Shown: one piece after another, positions 1 to 6,000 of the stretch
How positions within the stretch are numbered: the first letter of the stretch is position 1
Layout of the letters: each line of letters begins with the position of its first letter
NCBI GenBank assembly: GCA_003158365.1
Contig: PMIW01000041.1
Location: forward strand, 50,282-56,281
Direction of reading: 5' to 3'
From: Ignavibacteriota bacterium
Lineage (GTDB): Bacteria > Bacteroidota > Ignavibacteria > Tepidaquicellales > Tepidaquicellaceae
Length of the DNA: 6,000 bases
Notes under the pieces: model-generated
What the model was told of the DNA's origin: nothing
Database searches by the model: none
The model's input: only the letters and a program-made list of their open reading frames with translations
Translations under genes and position numbers: made by a program

Positions 1-31
1 ACGTTGGGAACGAATTAAAGCTGTAATCTTT

Positions 32-59
32 CATTCAGTATTCAGAATTCATAATTCAG
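32..59. repeat. Short tandem repeat, four 7-base units (nATTCAK)
   Basis: Four head-to-tail heptamers read CATTCAG, TATTCAG, AATTCAT and AATTCAG, varying only at the first and last base. They begin 11 bases past the typA stop codon (73-71 on the minus strand), so they would lie in the typA 3' untranslated region. No GC-rich hairpin with a U tract is visible between the stop and the window edge. The repeat is seen directly; its role is unknown. The remainder of 1-70 shows nothing recognisable. Confidence 0.75.
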
Positions 60-70
60 ATTTAAAAGAA

Positions 71-1897
71 CTATTCCTTAAACAGTGTATATCTTATATG
101 AGCTGATAGCACTGCTTTTCTTAATCTTATATTCTTCGGTGTAATTTCCACAAGTTCATCTTCATTTATAAATTCAATTGCTTTTTCAAGCGTAAGCGGA
201 GTTACAGGTGTCAGAATTATACTGTCATCCTTGCTCGATGCGCGCATATTCGAAAGTTTTTTCGGCCTGCAAGCGTTCACATTAATATCCTTATCTTTAT
301 TATTCTCGCCTACTATCATTCCTTCATAAACAGGTATACCCGGAGGCACGAAGAGCGTTCCGCGAGGCTCGAGATTGAATAGCGCATACCCTGTTGTTTC
401 ACCCTGCCTATCTGAAACTATTGAGCCTGTAAGGCGCAGTGGGTAATCACCCCTGTACTCTTCATAACCCATCAGGTAACTGTTCATTATTCCCGTGCCT
501 TTTGTGTCTGTGAGGAATTCATTCCTGTACCCGATTAATCCGCGCGAGGGAATTGAAAATTCGATTCTCACTCTTCCCGTGCTGTGATTAACGAGGTTTA
601 GCATACGACCTTTTCTCTGTGAAAGTTTATCCGTAACTACTCCGATAAAACTATCGACGCAATCGATAAATAAATGTTCGATTGGCTCGAGTTTCTTGTC
701 GCCTTTAAATTTATAAATCACGTGAGGTCTGCCGACGCTCAGCTCGTATCCTTCGCGCCTTAGTGTCTCGACTAAAATCACCATCTGGAATTCACCTCGC
801 CCTTTTACTATAAAGCTGTCTGCGGTTTCGGAGTCTTCGACTTTTAGCGCTACATTGCGGAGAGTTTCCTTATAAAGTCTTTCGCGCAGTTTTGTTGACT
901 GGACATATTTTCCGTCTTTCCCCGAGAACGGGGAAGTGTTGATTGAAAACATCATCGAAATTGTCGGCTCGTCCACGCTCACGCGTTTAAGTGCTTTCGG
1001 TGATTCCATAGTGCAGATTGTATCTCCTATGTGAACATTTTCAAATCCTGCAAGGACTATTATATCACCCGCATCTGCGGTTTCGACTTCTTTTAAAGAA
1101 ACGCCTTCATAAACCTGGAGTTTTGTAATCCTGATAGGAACAGTTGCACCTTCTTCGTTTATGCAAACAAGGTTATCGTTCATTTTAACATTACCATTAG
1201 CAACTTTTCCTATTGCAAGTCTGCCGATGTAATCGGAATAATCCAGATCTGCAACGAGCATCTGGAATGTAGTACCCGTCTGGTGCACGGGTCCGGGTAT
1301 TTCTTTTATAATTTTATCGAACAGCAGCGAAAGGTCAGTGCCTTTTCCTTCAGAAGTAGCCTGTACTATTCCTTCTTTTCCGACGGCGTATAAAACGGGA
1401 AATTCAATCTGTTCTTCGGTAGCATCGAGGTCGATAAATAAATCATAAATTTCATTCAGCACTTCCATAGGCCGTGCATCTTTTCTGTCGATTTTATTTA
1501 TAACAACTATTATTTTTTTTCCTGCTTCGAGAGCTTTTTTCAGTACAAATCTTGTCTGCGGAAGCGGTCCTTCGGATGCATCTACGAGGAGTATCGCTCC
1601 ATCTACCATCATAAGCGCGCGCTCTACTTCACCGCCGAAATCGGCGTGTCCGGGAGTATCGAGTATATTAATTTTTACGCCTTTCCAGAAAACGGAGCAG
1701 TTCTTTGCGGCAATTGTGATACCTCTTTCTTTTTCGAGGTCCATATTGTCCATTAAGCGTTCTTCCACTTCCTGATTCGAGCGGAAAAGTCCGCTTTGCT
1801 TGAACATAAAATCAACGAGTGTCGTTTTTCCGTGGTCAACGTGAGCTATTATAGCGATGTTTCGCAGATTTTTATTGGTTACTAATTTTTTATTCAC
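71..1897 (-). CDS. typA: Ribosome-associated GTPase TypA/BipA
   Basis: This is a translational GTPase of the EF-G-like TypA/BipA family. In studied bacteria it binds the 70S ribosome and supports 50S assembly and growth under cold or other stress; it acts in the cytoplasm. At 608 residues it matches the usual full length (about 605-615). GTPase motifs are G1 AHVDHGKTT (18-26), G2 around ERGITI (57-62), G3 DTPGH (80-84) and G4 NKID (134-137). Family-specific C-terminal signatures are SRGLIGYRNEF (451-461), EPRGTLFVPPG (510-520) and the lysine-rich TypA tail (about 530-600). The start is GTG at 1897-1895. An in-frame TAA lies three codons further upstream with no ATG between, and conservation begins at about residue 10, so GTG is the best choice. 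No Shine-Dalgarno sequence precedes it. The G5 region reads YAVGKEG (170-176), where many family members have YASALNG. The stop is TAG. A terminator separates it from the upstream peptidase gene, so it should have its own promoter, but none is convincing in 1898-2002. Confidence 0.97.
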   Translation of the reverse strand: MNKKLVTNKNLRNIAIIAHVDHGKTTLVDFMFKQSGLFRSNQEVEERLMDNMDLEKERGITIAAKNCSVFWKGVKINILDTPGHADFGGEVERALMMVDGAILLVDASEGPLPQTRFVLKKALEAGKKIIVVINKIDRKDARPMEVLNEIYDLFIDLDATEEQIEFPVLYAVGKEGIVQATSEGKGTDLSLLFDKIIKEIPGPVHQTGTTFQMLVADLDYSDYIGRLAIGKVANGNVKMNDNLVCINEEGATVPIRITKLQVYEGVSLKEVETADAGDIIVLAGFENVHIGDTICTMESPKALKRVSVDEPTISMMFSINTSPFSGKDGKYVQSTKLRERLYKETLRNVALKVEDSETADSFIVKGRGEFQMVILVETLRREGYELSVGRPHVIYKFKGDKKLEPIEHLFIDCVDSFIGVVTDKLSQRKGRMLNLVNHSTGRVRIEFSIPSRGLIGYRNEFLTDTKGTGIMNSYLMGYEEYRGDYPLRLTGSIVSDRQGETTGYALFNLEPRGTLFVPPGIPVYEGMIVGENNKDKDINVNACRPKKLSNMRASSKDDSIILTPVTPLTLEKAIEFINEDELVEITPKNIRLRKAVLSAHIRYTLFKE

Positions 1898-2002
1898 GAT
1901 TTTGATTTATTTAGTGTAAAATACCTGTTTTGAGCTTTATTAGAAACAGACTAATTTTATTATTTATTTTGGCTTTTTTCTCCTTTTGTTTGAATATATA
2001 AC

Positions 2003-2038
2003 AAAAAACCCCTTACTTATCGATTAAGCAAGGGGTTT
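2003..2038 (-). terminator. Intrinsic terminator of the M13 peptidase gene
   Basis: A 14-pair stem is formed by 2006-2019 and 2025-2038 with a 5-base loop, and contains a CCCC/GGGG core. Read on the minus strand, the stem is followed by a U tract (complement of A2003-A2008, partly within the stem base). The single non-Watson-Crick position (A2015 against C2029) becomes a G-U pair only in minus-strand RNA. It begins 20 bases after the peptidase stop codon and lies upstream of typA, so it should isolate typA from peptidase transcription. The plus-strand side has only a weak T-rich run. Confidence 0.9.
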
Positions 2039-2058
2039 ATAATTTTCACAATTATTTT

Positions 2059-4101
2059 TTACCAGATTAACGCCCGTTTATCCGGTGCGAGGTATCTTTT
2101 ATCCGTCGGGTTTATTTTAAATGCATCATAGAATTCCGGTACATTATAAATCGTTACATTAACTCTTGCCTCCGAAGGAGCGTGCTCGTCTTCTCTGAGC
2201 CTTCTCATTAATTCCTTATCGCGGATTGAGCCTCTCCAGATTTGCGCGAAGTTTATGAAAAATCTCTGAAGCGGAGTGAATCCGTCTATTTCCGCCTGCG
2301 GAGGATTTTTCACCCAGGCTTTTCTTAAGGCTTCGAGTGAAATTGTAACACCGCCTAAATCGGCAATATCTTCGCCGAGTGTCAGAGGACCATCCACGTG
2401 AAGTGTATCCAGCATTTTATAATTATCATATTCATCAGAGAGAACTTTTGTCTGTGCTTCGAAATTTTTCGAATCTGCTTCTGTCCACCAGTCGGTCATA
2501 TTACCGTTTTTATCGAATTGTCTTCCGTGGTTATCGAACCCGTGTGAGATTTCGTGTCCGATAACAACACCAATTCCGCCGTAGTTTACCGCATCGTCTC
2601 CCTCTGCCCAGAAGAAAGGCGGTTGAAGGATTGCAGCGGGAAATACTATTTCGTTTTTCGTTGGATTGTAGTAAGCATTAACTGTCTGAGGCGTGATACC
2701 CCATTCTGTTTTATCCGCAGGTTTTCCGATTTTTTTCAGATTTTCAAGAAAAGAAAAATGTCTTGCCCTCAGAATGTTATCAAAAAAAGATTCTTTTTCT
2801 ATATCGAGTTTGGAATAATCTTTCCATTTATCGGGGTAGCCGACTTTCACCGTAATCATATCGAGTTTGTCGAGTGCATTATTTTTTGTCGCATCGCTCA
2901 TCCATTTCAGATTATTAATCCTGTCTTTGAGTGCGAGTTTAATATTGCCGACAAGTTCCACTATTCTTTGCTTTGCAGTAGGCGGGAAATATTTTTCTAC
3001 ATAAAGCTGACCGAGCACTTCACCAAGCTGGCCGCTGATAAGGTCTGTTACTCTTTTCCATCTTGGTCTCATTTCTTTTGTACCCGACATGAATTTACCG
3101 CTGAATTCAAAGTTCTGTGTTACAATATTATTGCTCAGGAAATTCGCATTATATCTCAGTATCGCCCATTCATAAAATACTTTCCAGTCTTCGAGGCTTA
3201 CTTCATTAAAAAGTTTTCCGAATCCTTCGAAGAATGGTTTCTGCGCGACATTAATTTCTTTCGGGTCGGGTGTTCCGAATTCCTTAAAGTACAATGTCCA
3301 GTCGAAGCCGTCTCCGAGCGCAATCAGGTCACTCATTGACATTTTGTTGTAATTTTTCGATGGCTCCTGCAGGTCTGTTTTTGTAAAGCAGAGGTCTGCG
3401 AATTTCAGTTCGATATTATAAATAATTTTTGCTTTGCTGTTAGCAGTTGCTTCGTCATTTCCAATCAGGTTGAGCATTCTTCCGATATGTTTTACATATT
3501 CCTCGCGAACTGCCTTCGAGCGCTCATCATCTTTAAAGTAATAGTTCTTATCGGGCAATCCGAGTCCGCCCTGATAAAGAATTGATATTACGTTATTACT
3601 GTTCTTATCGTCTATTGTTCCGCCCGAATAAAATATCGGGAACATCTGGTACGAATTCATGTAGGCGGTATATTTTATTAAATCCGTTTTGGAAGAAAGC
3701 GATTTTATTTTATCAAGTTCTTTTTTTATCGGCTCATAGCCGAGTGCATCTATTTTGGCTTCGTCCATGCCGCTTAAATAGAAGTCACCGATTTTCTGCT
3801 TGCTGCTGCCTTTTGCAAGCTTTGAGTCTTTTGATGCTTCTTCTATAATTCCGTTTATTTGTTTCCTGTTTGTTTCGATGAGTTCATCGAAAGCACCGTA
3901 CCTGCCTACATCTGCAGGAATCGGGTTGTTTTTATTCCAGGTACCGTTGATATAAGTAAAAAAATCATCTCCCGGCGCAACAGTCAAATCCATGTTGCTT
4001 TTATCAATTGCAGGCTGGGAAAAGACGGCAGGTGCAAAAAATAATGAAAAAATAAACAGCAGGGAAATCATCCCCGCGGAAAATTTAATTTTTGATAACA
4101 T
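2059..4101 (-). CDS. Secreted M13-family (neprilysin/PepO-like) zinc metallopeptidase
   Basis: This is a gluzincin endopeptidase that cleaves small peptides rather than folded proteins, by family knowledge. A Sec signal peptide is clear at residues 1-28: basic MLSKIK, a hydrophobic core, and AVFS before Q29. There is no lipobox cysteine, so the enzyme is probably periplasmic or released. The M13 N-terminal domain spans roughly 40-420 (DDFFTYINGTW at 45-55) and the catalytic domain roughly 470-680. Catalytic features are NAYY (475-478, substrate binding), the zinc motif HEISH (516-520), and GEDIADLGG (576-584), whose E577 is the third zinc ligand and D581 the supporting aspartate. H640 and R646 in the HAPSEAR stretch match the transition-state histidine and substrate-carboxylate arginine of neprilysin. 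The C-terminal tryptophan W680 is retained, without the cysteine of the animal CxxW ending. Length (680) is typical and all catalytic residues are present. ATG start with no Shine-Dalgarno; the upstream bases are almost all A and T. It resembles signal-bearing PepO enzymes of Bacteroidota; substrate unknown. Confidence 0.95.
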   Translation of the reverse strand: MLSKIKFSAGMISLLFIFSLFFAPAVFSQPAIDKSNMDLTVAPGDDFFTYINGTWNKNNPIPADVGRYGAFDELIETNRKQINGIIEEASKDSKLAKGSSKQKIGDFYLSGMDEAKIDALGYEPIKKELDKIKSLSSKTDLIKYTAYMNSYQMFPIFYSGGTIDDKNSNNVISILYQGGLGLPDKNYYFKDDERSKAVREEYVKHIGRMLNLIGNDEATANSKAKIIYNIELKFADLCFTKTDLQEPSKNYNKMSMSDLIALGDGFDWTLYFKEFGTPDPKEINVAQKPFFEGFGKLFNEVSLEDWKVFYEWAILRYNANFLSNNIVTQNFEFSGKFMSGTKEMRPRWKRVTDLISGQLGEVLGQLYVEKYFPPTAKQRIVELVGNIKLALKDRINNLKWMSDATKNNALDKLDMITVKVGYPDKWKDYSKLDIEKESFFDNILRARHFSFLENLKKIGKPADKTEWGITPQTVNAYYNPTKNEIVFPAAILQPPFFWAEGDDAVNYGGIGVVIGHEISHGFDNHGRQFDKNGNMTDWWTEADSKNFEAQTKVLSDEYDNYKMLDTLHVDGPLTLGEDIADLGGVTISLEALRKAWVKNPPQAEIDGFTPLQRFFINFAQIWRGSIRDKELMRRLREDEHAPSEARVNVTIYNVPEFYDAFKINPTDKRYLAPDKRALIW

Positions 4102-4122
4102 ATTTATATTTATTTAAGTTTG
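4091..4122 (+). promoter_or_regulatory. Candidate Bacteroidota-type promoter (TTTG / TAnnTTTG)
   Basis: TTTG at 4091-4094 and TAAGTTTG at 4115-4122 are separated by 20 bases, matching the known Bacteroides/Flavobacterium -33 TTTG and -7 TAnnTTTG pattern. It would fire rightward from about 4129 and give the T9SS gene a leader of roughly 135 bases. The -33 element lies inside the start of the divergent peptidase gene. It is a sequence match only, AT-rich DNA makes chance matches likely, and whether this organism uses that consensus is not known. Confidence 0.3.
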
Positions 4123-4216
4123 TCTAAGCTTTTTATTTTTATATACTAATCTAAAGTCAATAAAGTTACATTATTAATCAACAAAACACGCATAAATTTC
4201 ATTAAAAATATAGCAA

Positions 4217-4229
4217 TTGATTTAATCAA
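4217..4229. promoter_or_regulatory. Perfect 13-bp palindrome, possible operator
   Basis: TTGATTTAATCAA is an exact inverted repeat of 6-base arms around one central base, in the divergent gap between the peptidase and T9SS genes. Its left arm TTGATT overlaps a possible -35 element, with TAATAT at 4239-4244 as a -10 after a 16-base spacer. Repressor binding there could block that promoter. It resembles the FNR/CRP-family half-sites TTGAT and ATCAA, but they are 3 bases apart rather than the canonical 4. Regulatory function is an inference. Confidence 0.35.
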
Positions 4230-4264
4230 AATAATATATAATATTAATAAAAACAGCGTATAAT

Positions 4265-5317
4265 ATGAACAAATTTCTTTTAATAATTATTGCACTACTG
4301 ATTTCATTCAGTAACATATTTTCTCAAACCGCATCGACATATTTCCCTTCAAACACGGGATTTAAATGGTATTATAAAAACGTGCCTCTGGATTCGAATA
4401 ATAATCCTATGCCCGCACTGACAACATACAGGATAGATTCATTTGCGGTGACGGCACCCTATAACGGCCTGACAGCAAATATAGTAAGATCAAAGGATTA
4501 CATGGTAACTTTAAATCAGAGCACACCCTATAACGATACTGCCGGGTATAATTTTCAGGGCACGAACGGATTCCAGTATTTAACGATTGCATTGCTTCCA
4601 GACACGATAAATTTACCGATAGGCATGATAAATTTTTTCAGAGGTCTGCAGGGGTGGTATAATGCATATCAGTTTGCGTCACCGGTCGGTACATCTTACC
4701 AGCTTTTTTCAAAAGATACTACTATTCTGGTAAACTCAGTATCCCTACACTTGCGGGTTAAGGCAAGCGCCAAGAGACTGAACGACGAGGTGGTTCAGAC
4801 TGTAAACGGAAGTTATACTGCTAAGAAATTTGCTTTTACAACAGGCCTATATACAGTTTTGATTATTGAAATTCCGCTTGTAGTTGCCCCTGATACTTCC
4901 TGGATTGCCACTAATACCTGGATGGTAAAAAAAGTTTCACCTTCTGTAAATATCGATTTGTCTCTTTTTGGGTATGGCTCAATTTCTGTACCCGGTAAAA
5001 TGTATGAGCCCGTAATACCTGTTGGAATAAAAAACATTTCCAGTTCCGTTCCCGATAAATTTGTGCTGGAACAAAATTATCCTAACCCGTTTAATCCGGG
5101 TTCGATTATAAGATTCAAGATTAAAGAATCAGGATTTGTAAACTTAAAAGTTTTTGATGCGGCAGGAAAAGAAATTTCAACTCTTGTAAATGAGAATTTG
5201 AAACCGGGGGAATATGAAACAACTTTCGATGGGAGCAAATTATCATCGGGAATTTATTTTTACAGGCTGACAGCCGGGGATTTTGCGGAGACAAGAAAAA
5301 TGCTTTTGGTAAAATAA
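4265..5317 (+). CDS. Secreted protein with C-terminal T9SS type A sorting domain, function unknown
   Basis: The 350-residue protein starts with a Sec signal peptide (1-21: MNK, a hydrophobic run, then SNIFSQ) and ends with a type IX secretion sorting domain at about 263-350. That domain contains QNYPNPFNP (270-278), the strand motif VNLKVFDAAGKEI (292-304), LSSGIYFYRL (326-335) and the basic end KMLLVK. By family knowledge, such cargo crosses the inner membrane by Sec and the outer membrane by T9SS, where the C-terminal domain is removed and the protein is released or surface-anchored. The central region (22-255) is beta-rich in appearance, with many aromatics, Asn, Thr and Ser, and shows no catalytic motif I recognise. 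Its opening YFPSNTGFKWYYK (26-38) recalls the FP..G..W.Y opening of secreted proteins common in this lineage. ATG start with no Shine-Dalgarno. The cupin gene follows after 13 bases on the same strand, so co-transcription is likely. The sorting domain is certain; the role of the rest is unknown. Confidence 0.92.
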   Translation: MNKFLLIIIALLISFSNIFSQTASTYFPSNTGFKWYYKNVPLDSNNNPMPALTTYRIDSFAVTAPYNGLTANIVRSKDYMVTLNQSTPYNDTAGYNFQGTNGFQYLTIALLPDTINLPIGMINFFRGLQGWYNAYQFASPVGTSYQLFSKDTTILVNSVSLHLRVKASAKRLNDEVVQTVNGSYTAKKFAFTTGLYTVLIIEIPLVVAPDTSWIATNTWMVKKVSPSVNIDLSLFGYGSISVPGKMYEPVIPVGIKNISSSVPDKFVLEQNYPNPFNPGSIIRFKIKESGFVNLKVFDAAGKEISTLVNENLKPGEYETTFDGSKLSSGIYFYRLTAGDFAETRKMLLVK

Positions 5318-5330
5318 ATATTGATAAATT

Positions 5331-5693
5331 ATGGCTAAGATAATTAACGAACCCGCAATTGTAAAAGCTGCGGGTAATAAGGAAAAAATCATACGCGAGT
5401 TTTTCGGAGCGGTGAATTCGGGAGATAAAGATGTAAGCATAGCAATTATGAGCAGTCCGGGCGGATGGCTGGAACCCGGGCAGAAACCGGAGTTTGACGA
5501 ATATACGGTTGTGATTAAAGGCGAACTGCATGTTAAAACTATTGATAAAGAATTTGACATAAAAGCAAGACAGGCAGTCTTAATTAAAAAAGGCGAATGG
5601 GTGCAGTACAGCACTCCGCATCCAGACGGCGCGCATTATGTATCGGTTTGCCTGCCGGCTTTCACACCGGATATTGTGCACAGGGACGAATAA
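5331..5693 (+). CDS. Small cupin-domain protein lacking canonical metal histidines
   Basis: This 120-residue protein has no signal peptide and is probably cytoplasmic. It has the single-domain cupin layout. The motif 1 region is PGQKPEFDEYTVVIKGEL (49-66), keeping the PG, the conserved glutamate E57 and the closing glycine G64. The motif 2 region is LIKKGEWVQYSTP (84-96), keeping G88. The histidines that usually bind metal in motif 1 (HxH) and motif 2 are absent: neither 49-66 nor 84-96 contains a histidine. Histidines instead occur at 67, 97, 102 and 117. The C-terminal stretch CLPAFTPDIVHRDE (107-120) looks like a conserved tail of a subfamily I recall from other bacteria, whose function I do not know. 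It may bind a small molecule without metal or through other ligands. ATG start, 13 bases after the T9SS gene, AT-rich upstream and no Shine-Dalgarno; the spacing suggests a shared transcript, though one partner is exported and the other is not. Confidence 0.85.
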   Translation: MAKIINEPAIVKAAGNKEKIIREFFGAVNSGDKDVSIAIMSSPGGWLEPGQKPEFDEYTVVIKGELHVKTIDKEFDIKARQAVLIKKGEWVQYSTPHPDGAHYVSVCLPAFTPDIVHRDE

Positions 5694-5695
5694 AC

Positions 5696-5716
5696 TCAAT
5701 GTACAATGTTCAATGT
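5696..5716. repeat. Short tandem repeat, three 7-base units (wCAATGT)
   Basis: TCAATGT, ACAATGT and TCAATGT lie head to tail, beginning two bases after the cupin stop codon (5691-5693). The unit differs from the array after typA but shares its 7-base period and its position just past a stop. Seen directly; function unknown. Confidence 0.7.
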
Positions 5717-5721
5717 AAAAT

Positions 5722-5762
5722 AAAAAAATCCCCGTTACGAATTTGTTATTCATAACGGGGAT
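5722..5762 (-). terminator. Intrinsic terminator of the right-edge T9SS gene
   Basis: A stem pairs 5728-5742 with 5748-5762 around a 5-base loop and has a CCCCG/CGGGG core. On the minus strand it is followed by a run of seven U (complement of A5722-A5728, one of them in the stem). The only non-Watson-Crick position, C5738 against A5752, becomes a G-U pair in minus-strand RNA. The plus-strand side is followed by ATAAAATTC with no T tract, so it serves the minus-strand gene best, although it lies between converging genes and may slow both. Confidence 0.88.
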
Positions 5763-5777
5763 AAAATTCAATAAAAC

Positions 5778-5812
5778 TTAACTTCTCTAACTTCTTTAAC
5801 TGCTTAACTTCT
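5778..5812. repeat. Short tandem repeat, four 8-9-base units (yTAACTTCT)
   Basis: The units are TTAACTTCT (5778-5786), CTAACTTCT (5787-5795), TTAACTGC (5796-5803, one base shorter) and TTAACTTCT (5804-5812). The last unit directly abuts the stop codon of the right-edge minus-strand gene (5815-5813). The array lies between that stop and its terminator, so it would be transcribed in the 3' untranslated region. Seen directly; function unknown. Confidence 0.75.
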
Positions 5813-6000
5813 TTATTTTATTAACATCATTTTCTTCGTATCCGTAAATCCTTCTCCCTGAAGTGTATAGAAATACACGCCGCTCGAGAGAGTTGTACCG
5901 TTTATTTCGGCATTATAATATCCTTTATTTACATAGCTGTCGAGATAAGTTTCAATCAGATTTCCCGTAACATCATAAACTCTGAAAGTATAGTGTCCGT
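5813..6000 (-). CDS. T9SS-sorted secreted protein, C-terminal end only (partial)
   Basis: The minus-strand frame is open from the window edge to a TAA at 5815-5813, giving the last 61 residues of a larger protein. They form the terminal part of a T9SS type A sorting domain: YTFRVYDVTGNLIETYL, then NKGYYNAEINGTTLSSGVYF, then the basic end KKMMLIK. This follows the same strand order as the sorting domain of the 4265-5317 protein (LSSGIYFY and RKMLLVK there). The NYPNP segment and the functional part lie beyond the edge, so the protein's own role cannot be judged. A clear intrinsic terminator follows 50 bases downstream. Confidence in the sorting domain is high; the frame is intact with no sign of decay. 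Confidence 0.9.
   Translation of the reverse strand, partial: GHYTFRVYDVTGNLIETYLDSYVNKGYYNAEINGTTLSSGVYFYTLQGEGFTDTKKMMLIK

Noticed and set aside
1..31. C-terminal tail of a plus-strand gene entering from the left (frame ending in TAA at 16-18)
   Set aside because: Only five codons are visible with no recognisable motif, which is too little to support a gene.
1976..1986. Minus-strand AGGAG as a ribosome binding site for typA or a small gene
   Set aside because: It is about 80 bases from the typA start and no start codon follows at a usable distance on that strand.
2554..3339. Long open frame of 261 codons on the plus strand, antisense to the M13 peptidase gene
   Set aside because: It lies wholly within a gene with all catalytic motifs intact, has an improbable Phe/Cys/Ile-rich composition with no recognisable domain, and is best explained as a shadow of the peptidase's codon usage.
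4217..4229. Canonical FNR or CRP box
   Set aside because: The half-sites match TTGAT and ATCAA, but the spacer is 3 bases rather than 4, so it is reported only as a palindrome of unknown regulator.
4102..4264. Promoter for the M13 peptidase on the minus strand
   Set aside because: TTGACT-like and TATAAA-like words occur, but no pair has suitable spacing, and the extreme AT content makes single matches uninformative.
5121..5614. Overlapping minus-strand open frames antisense to the T9SS sorting domain and the cupin
   Set aside because: They cross two well-supported genes, overlap each other in different frames and show no domain or signal; they are shadow frames.

Overview
The window looks like a stretch of chromosome from the Bacteroidota/Chlorobiota group, most likely an Ignavibacteria-type organism. 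This is inferred from three things. Two proteins end in a type IX secretion (T9SS) sorting domain, one with the QNYPNPFNP signature that is very common in that lineage. None of the four visible start codons has a Shine-Dalgarno sequence, and the bases before them are A/T-rich. Coding DNA is of moderate GC, while the gaps between genes are very AT-rich. Exact species cannot be told from this sequence.

Layout: typA (bipA), a ribosome-associated GTPase, is on the minus strand at 71-1897 and starts with GTG. Upstream of it, also on the minus strand, is a secreted M13-family zinc metallopeptidase at 2059-4101. The two are separated by a strong intrinsic terminator (about 2003-2038), so they are probably separate transcripts. 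A 163-bp AT-rich divergent gap (4102-4264) holds candidate promoter elements and a perfect 13-bp palindrome. A plus-strand pair follows: a secreted T9SS-sorted protein of unknown function (4265-5317) and, 13 bases later, a small atypical cupin (5331-5693), probably one transcript. A second T9SS-sorted protein enters from the right edge on the minus strand (5813-6000, C-terminal end only). Its terminator (5722-5762) lies between the two converging genes.

The neighbourhood is mostly ordinary housekeeping and secretion. TypA acts in the cytoplasm on ribosomes, the M13 peptidase acts outside the inner membrane on peptides, and the two T9SS cargoes are exported across the outer membrane. No phage, insertion sequence, CRISPR array, RNA gene or defence system was seen.

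The least explained signal is a set of three short tandem-repeat arrays. Each has a different sequence and lies just downstream of a different gene's stop codon: a 7-base unit after typA (32-59), another 7-base unit after the cupin (5696-5716), and an 8-9-base unit after the right-edge gene (5778-5812).
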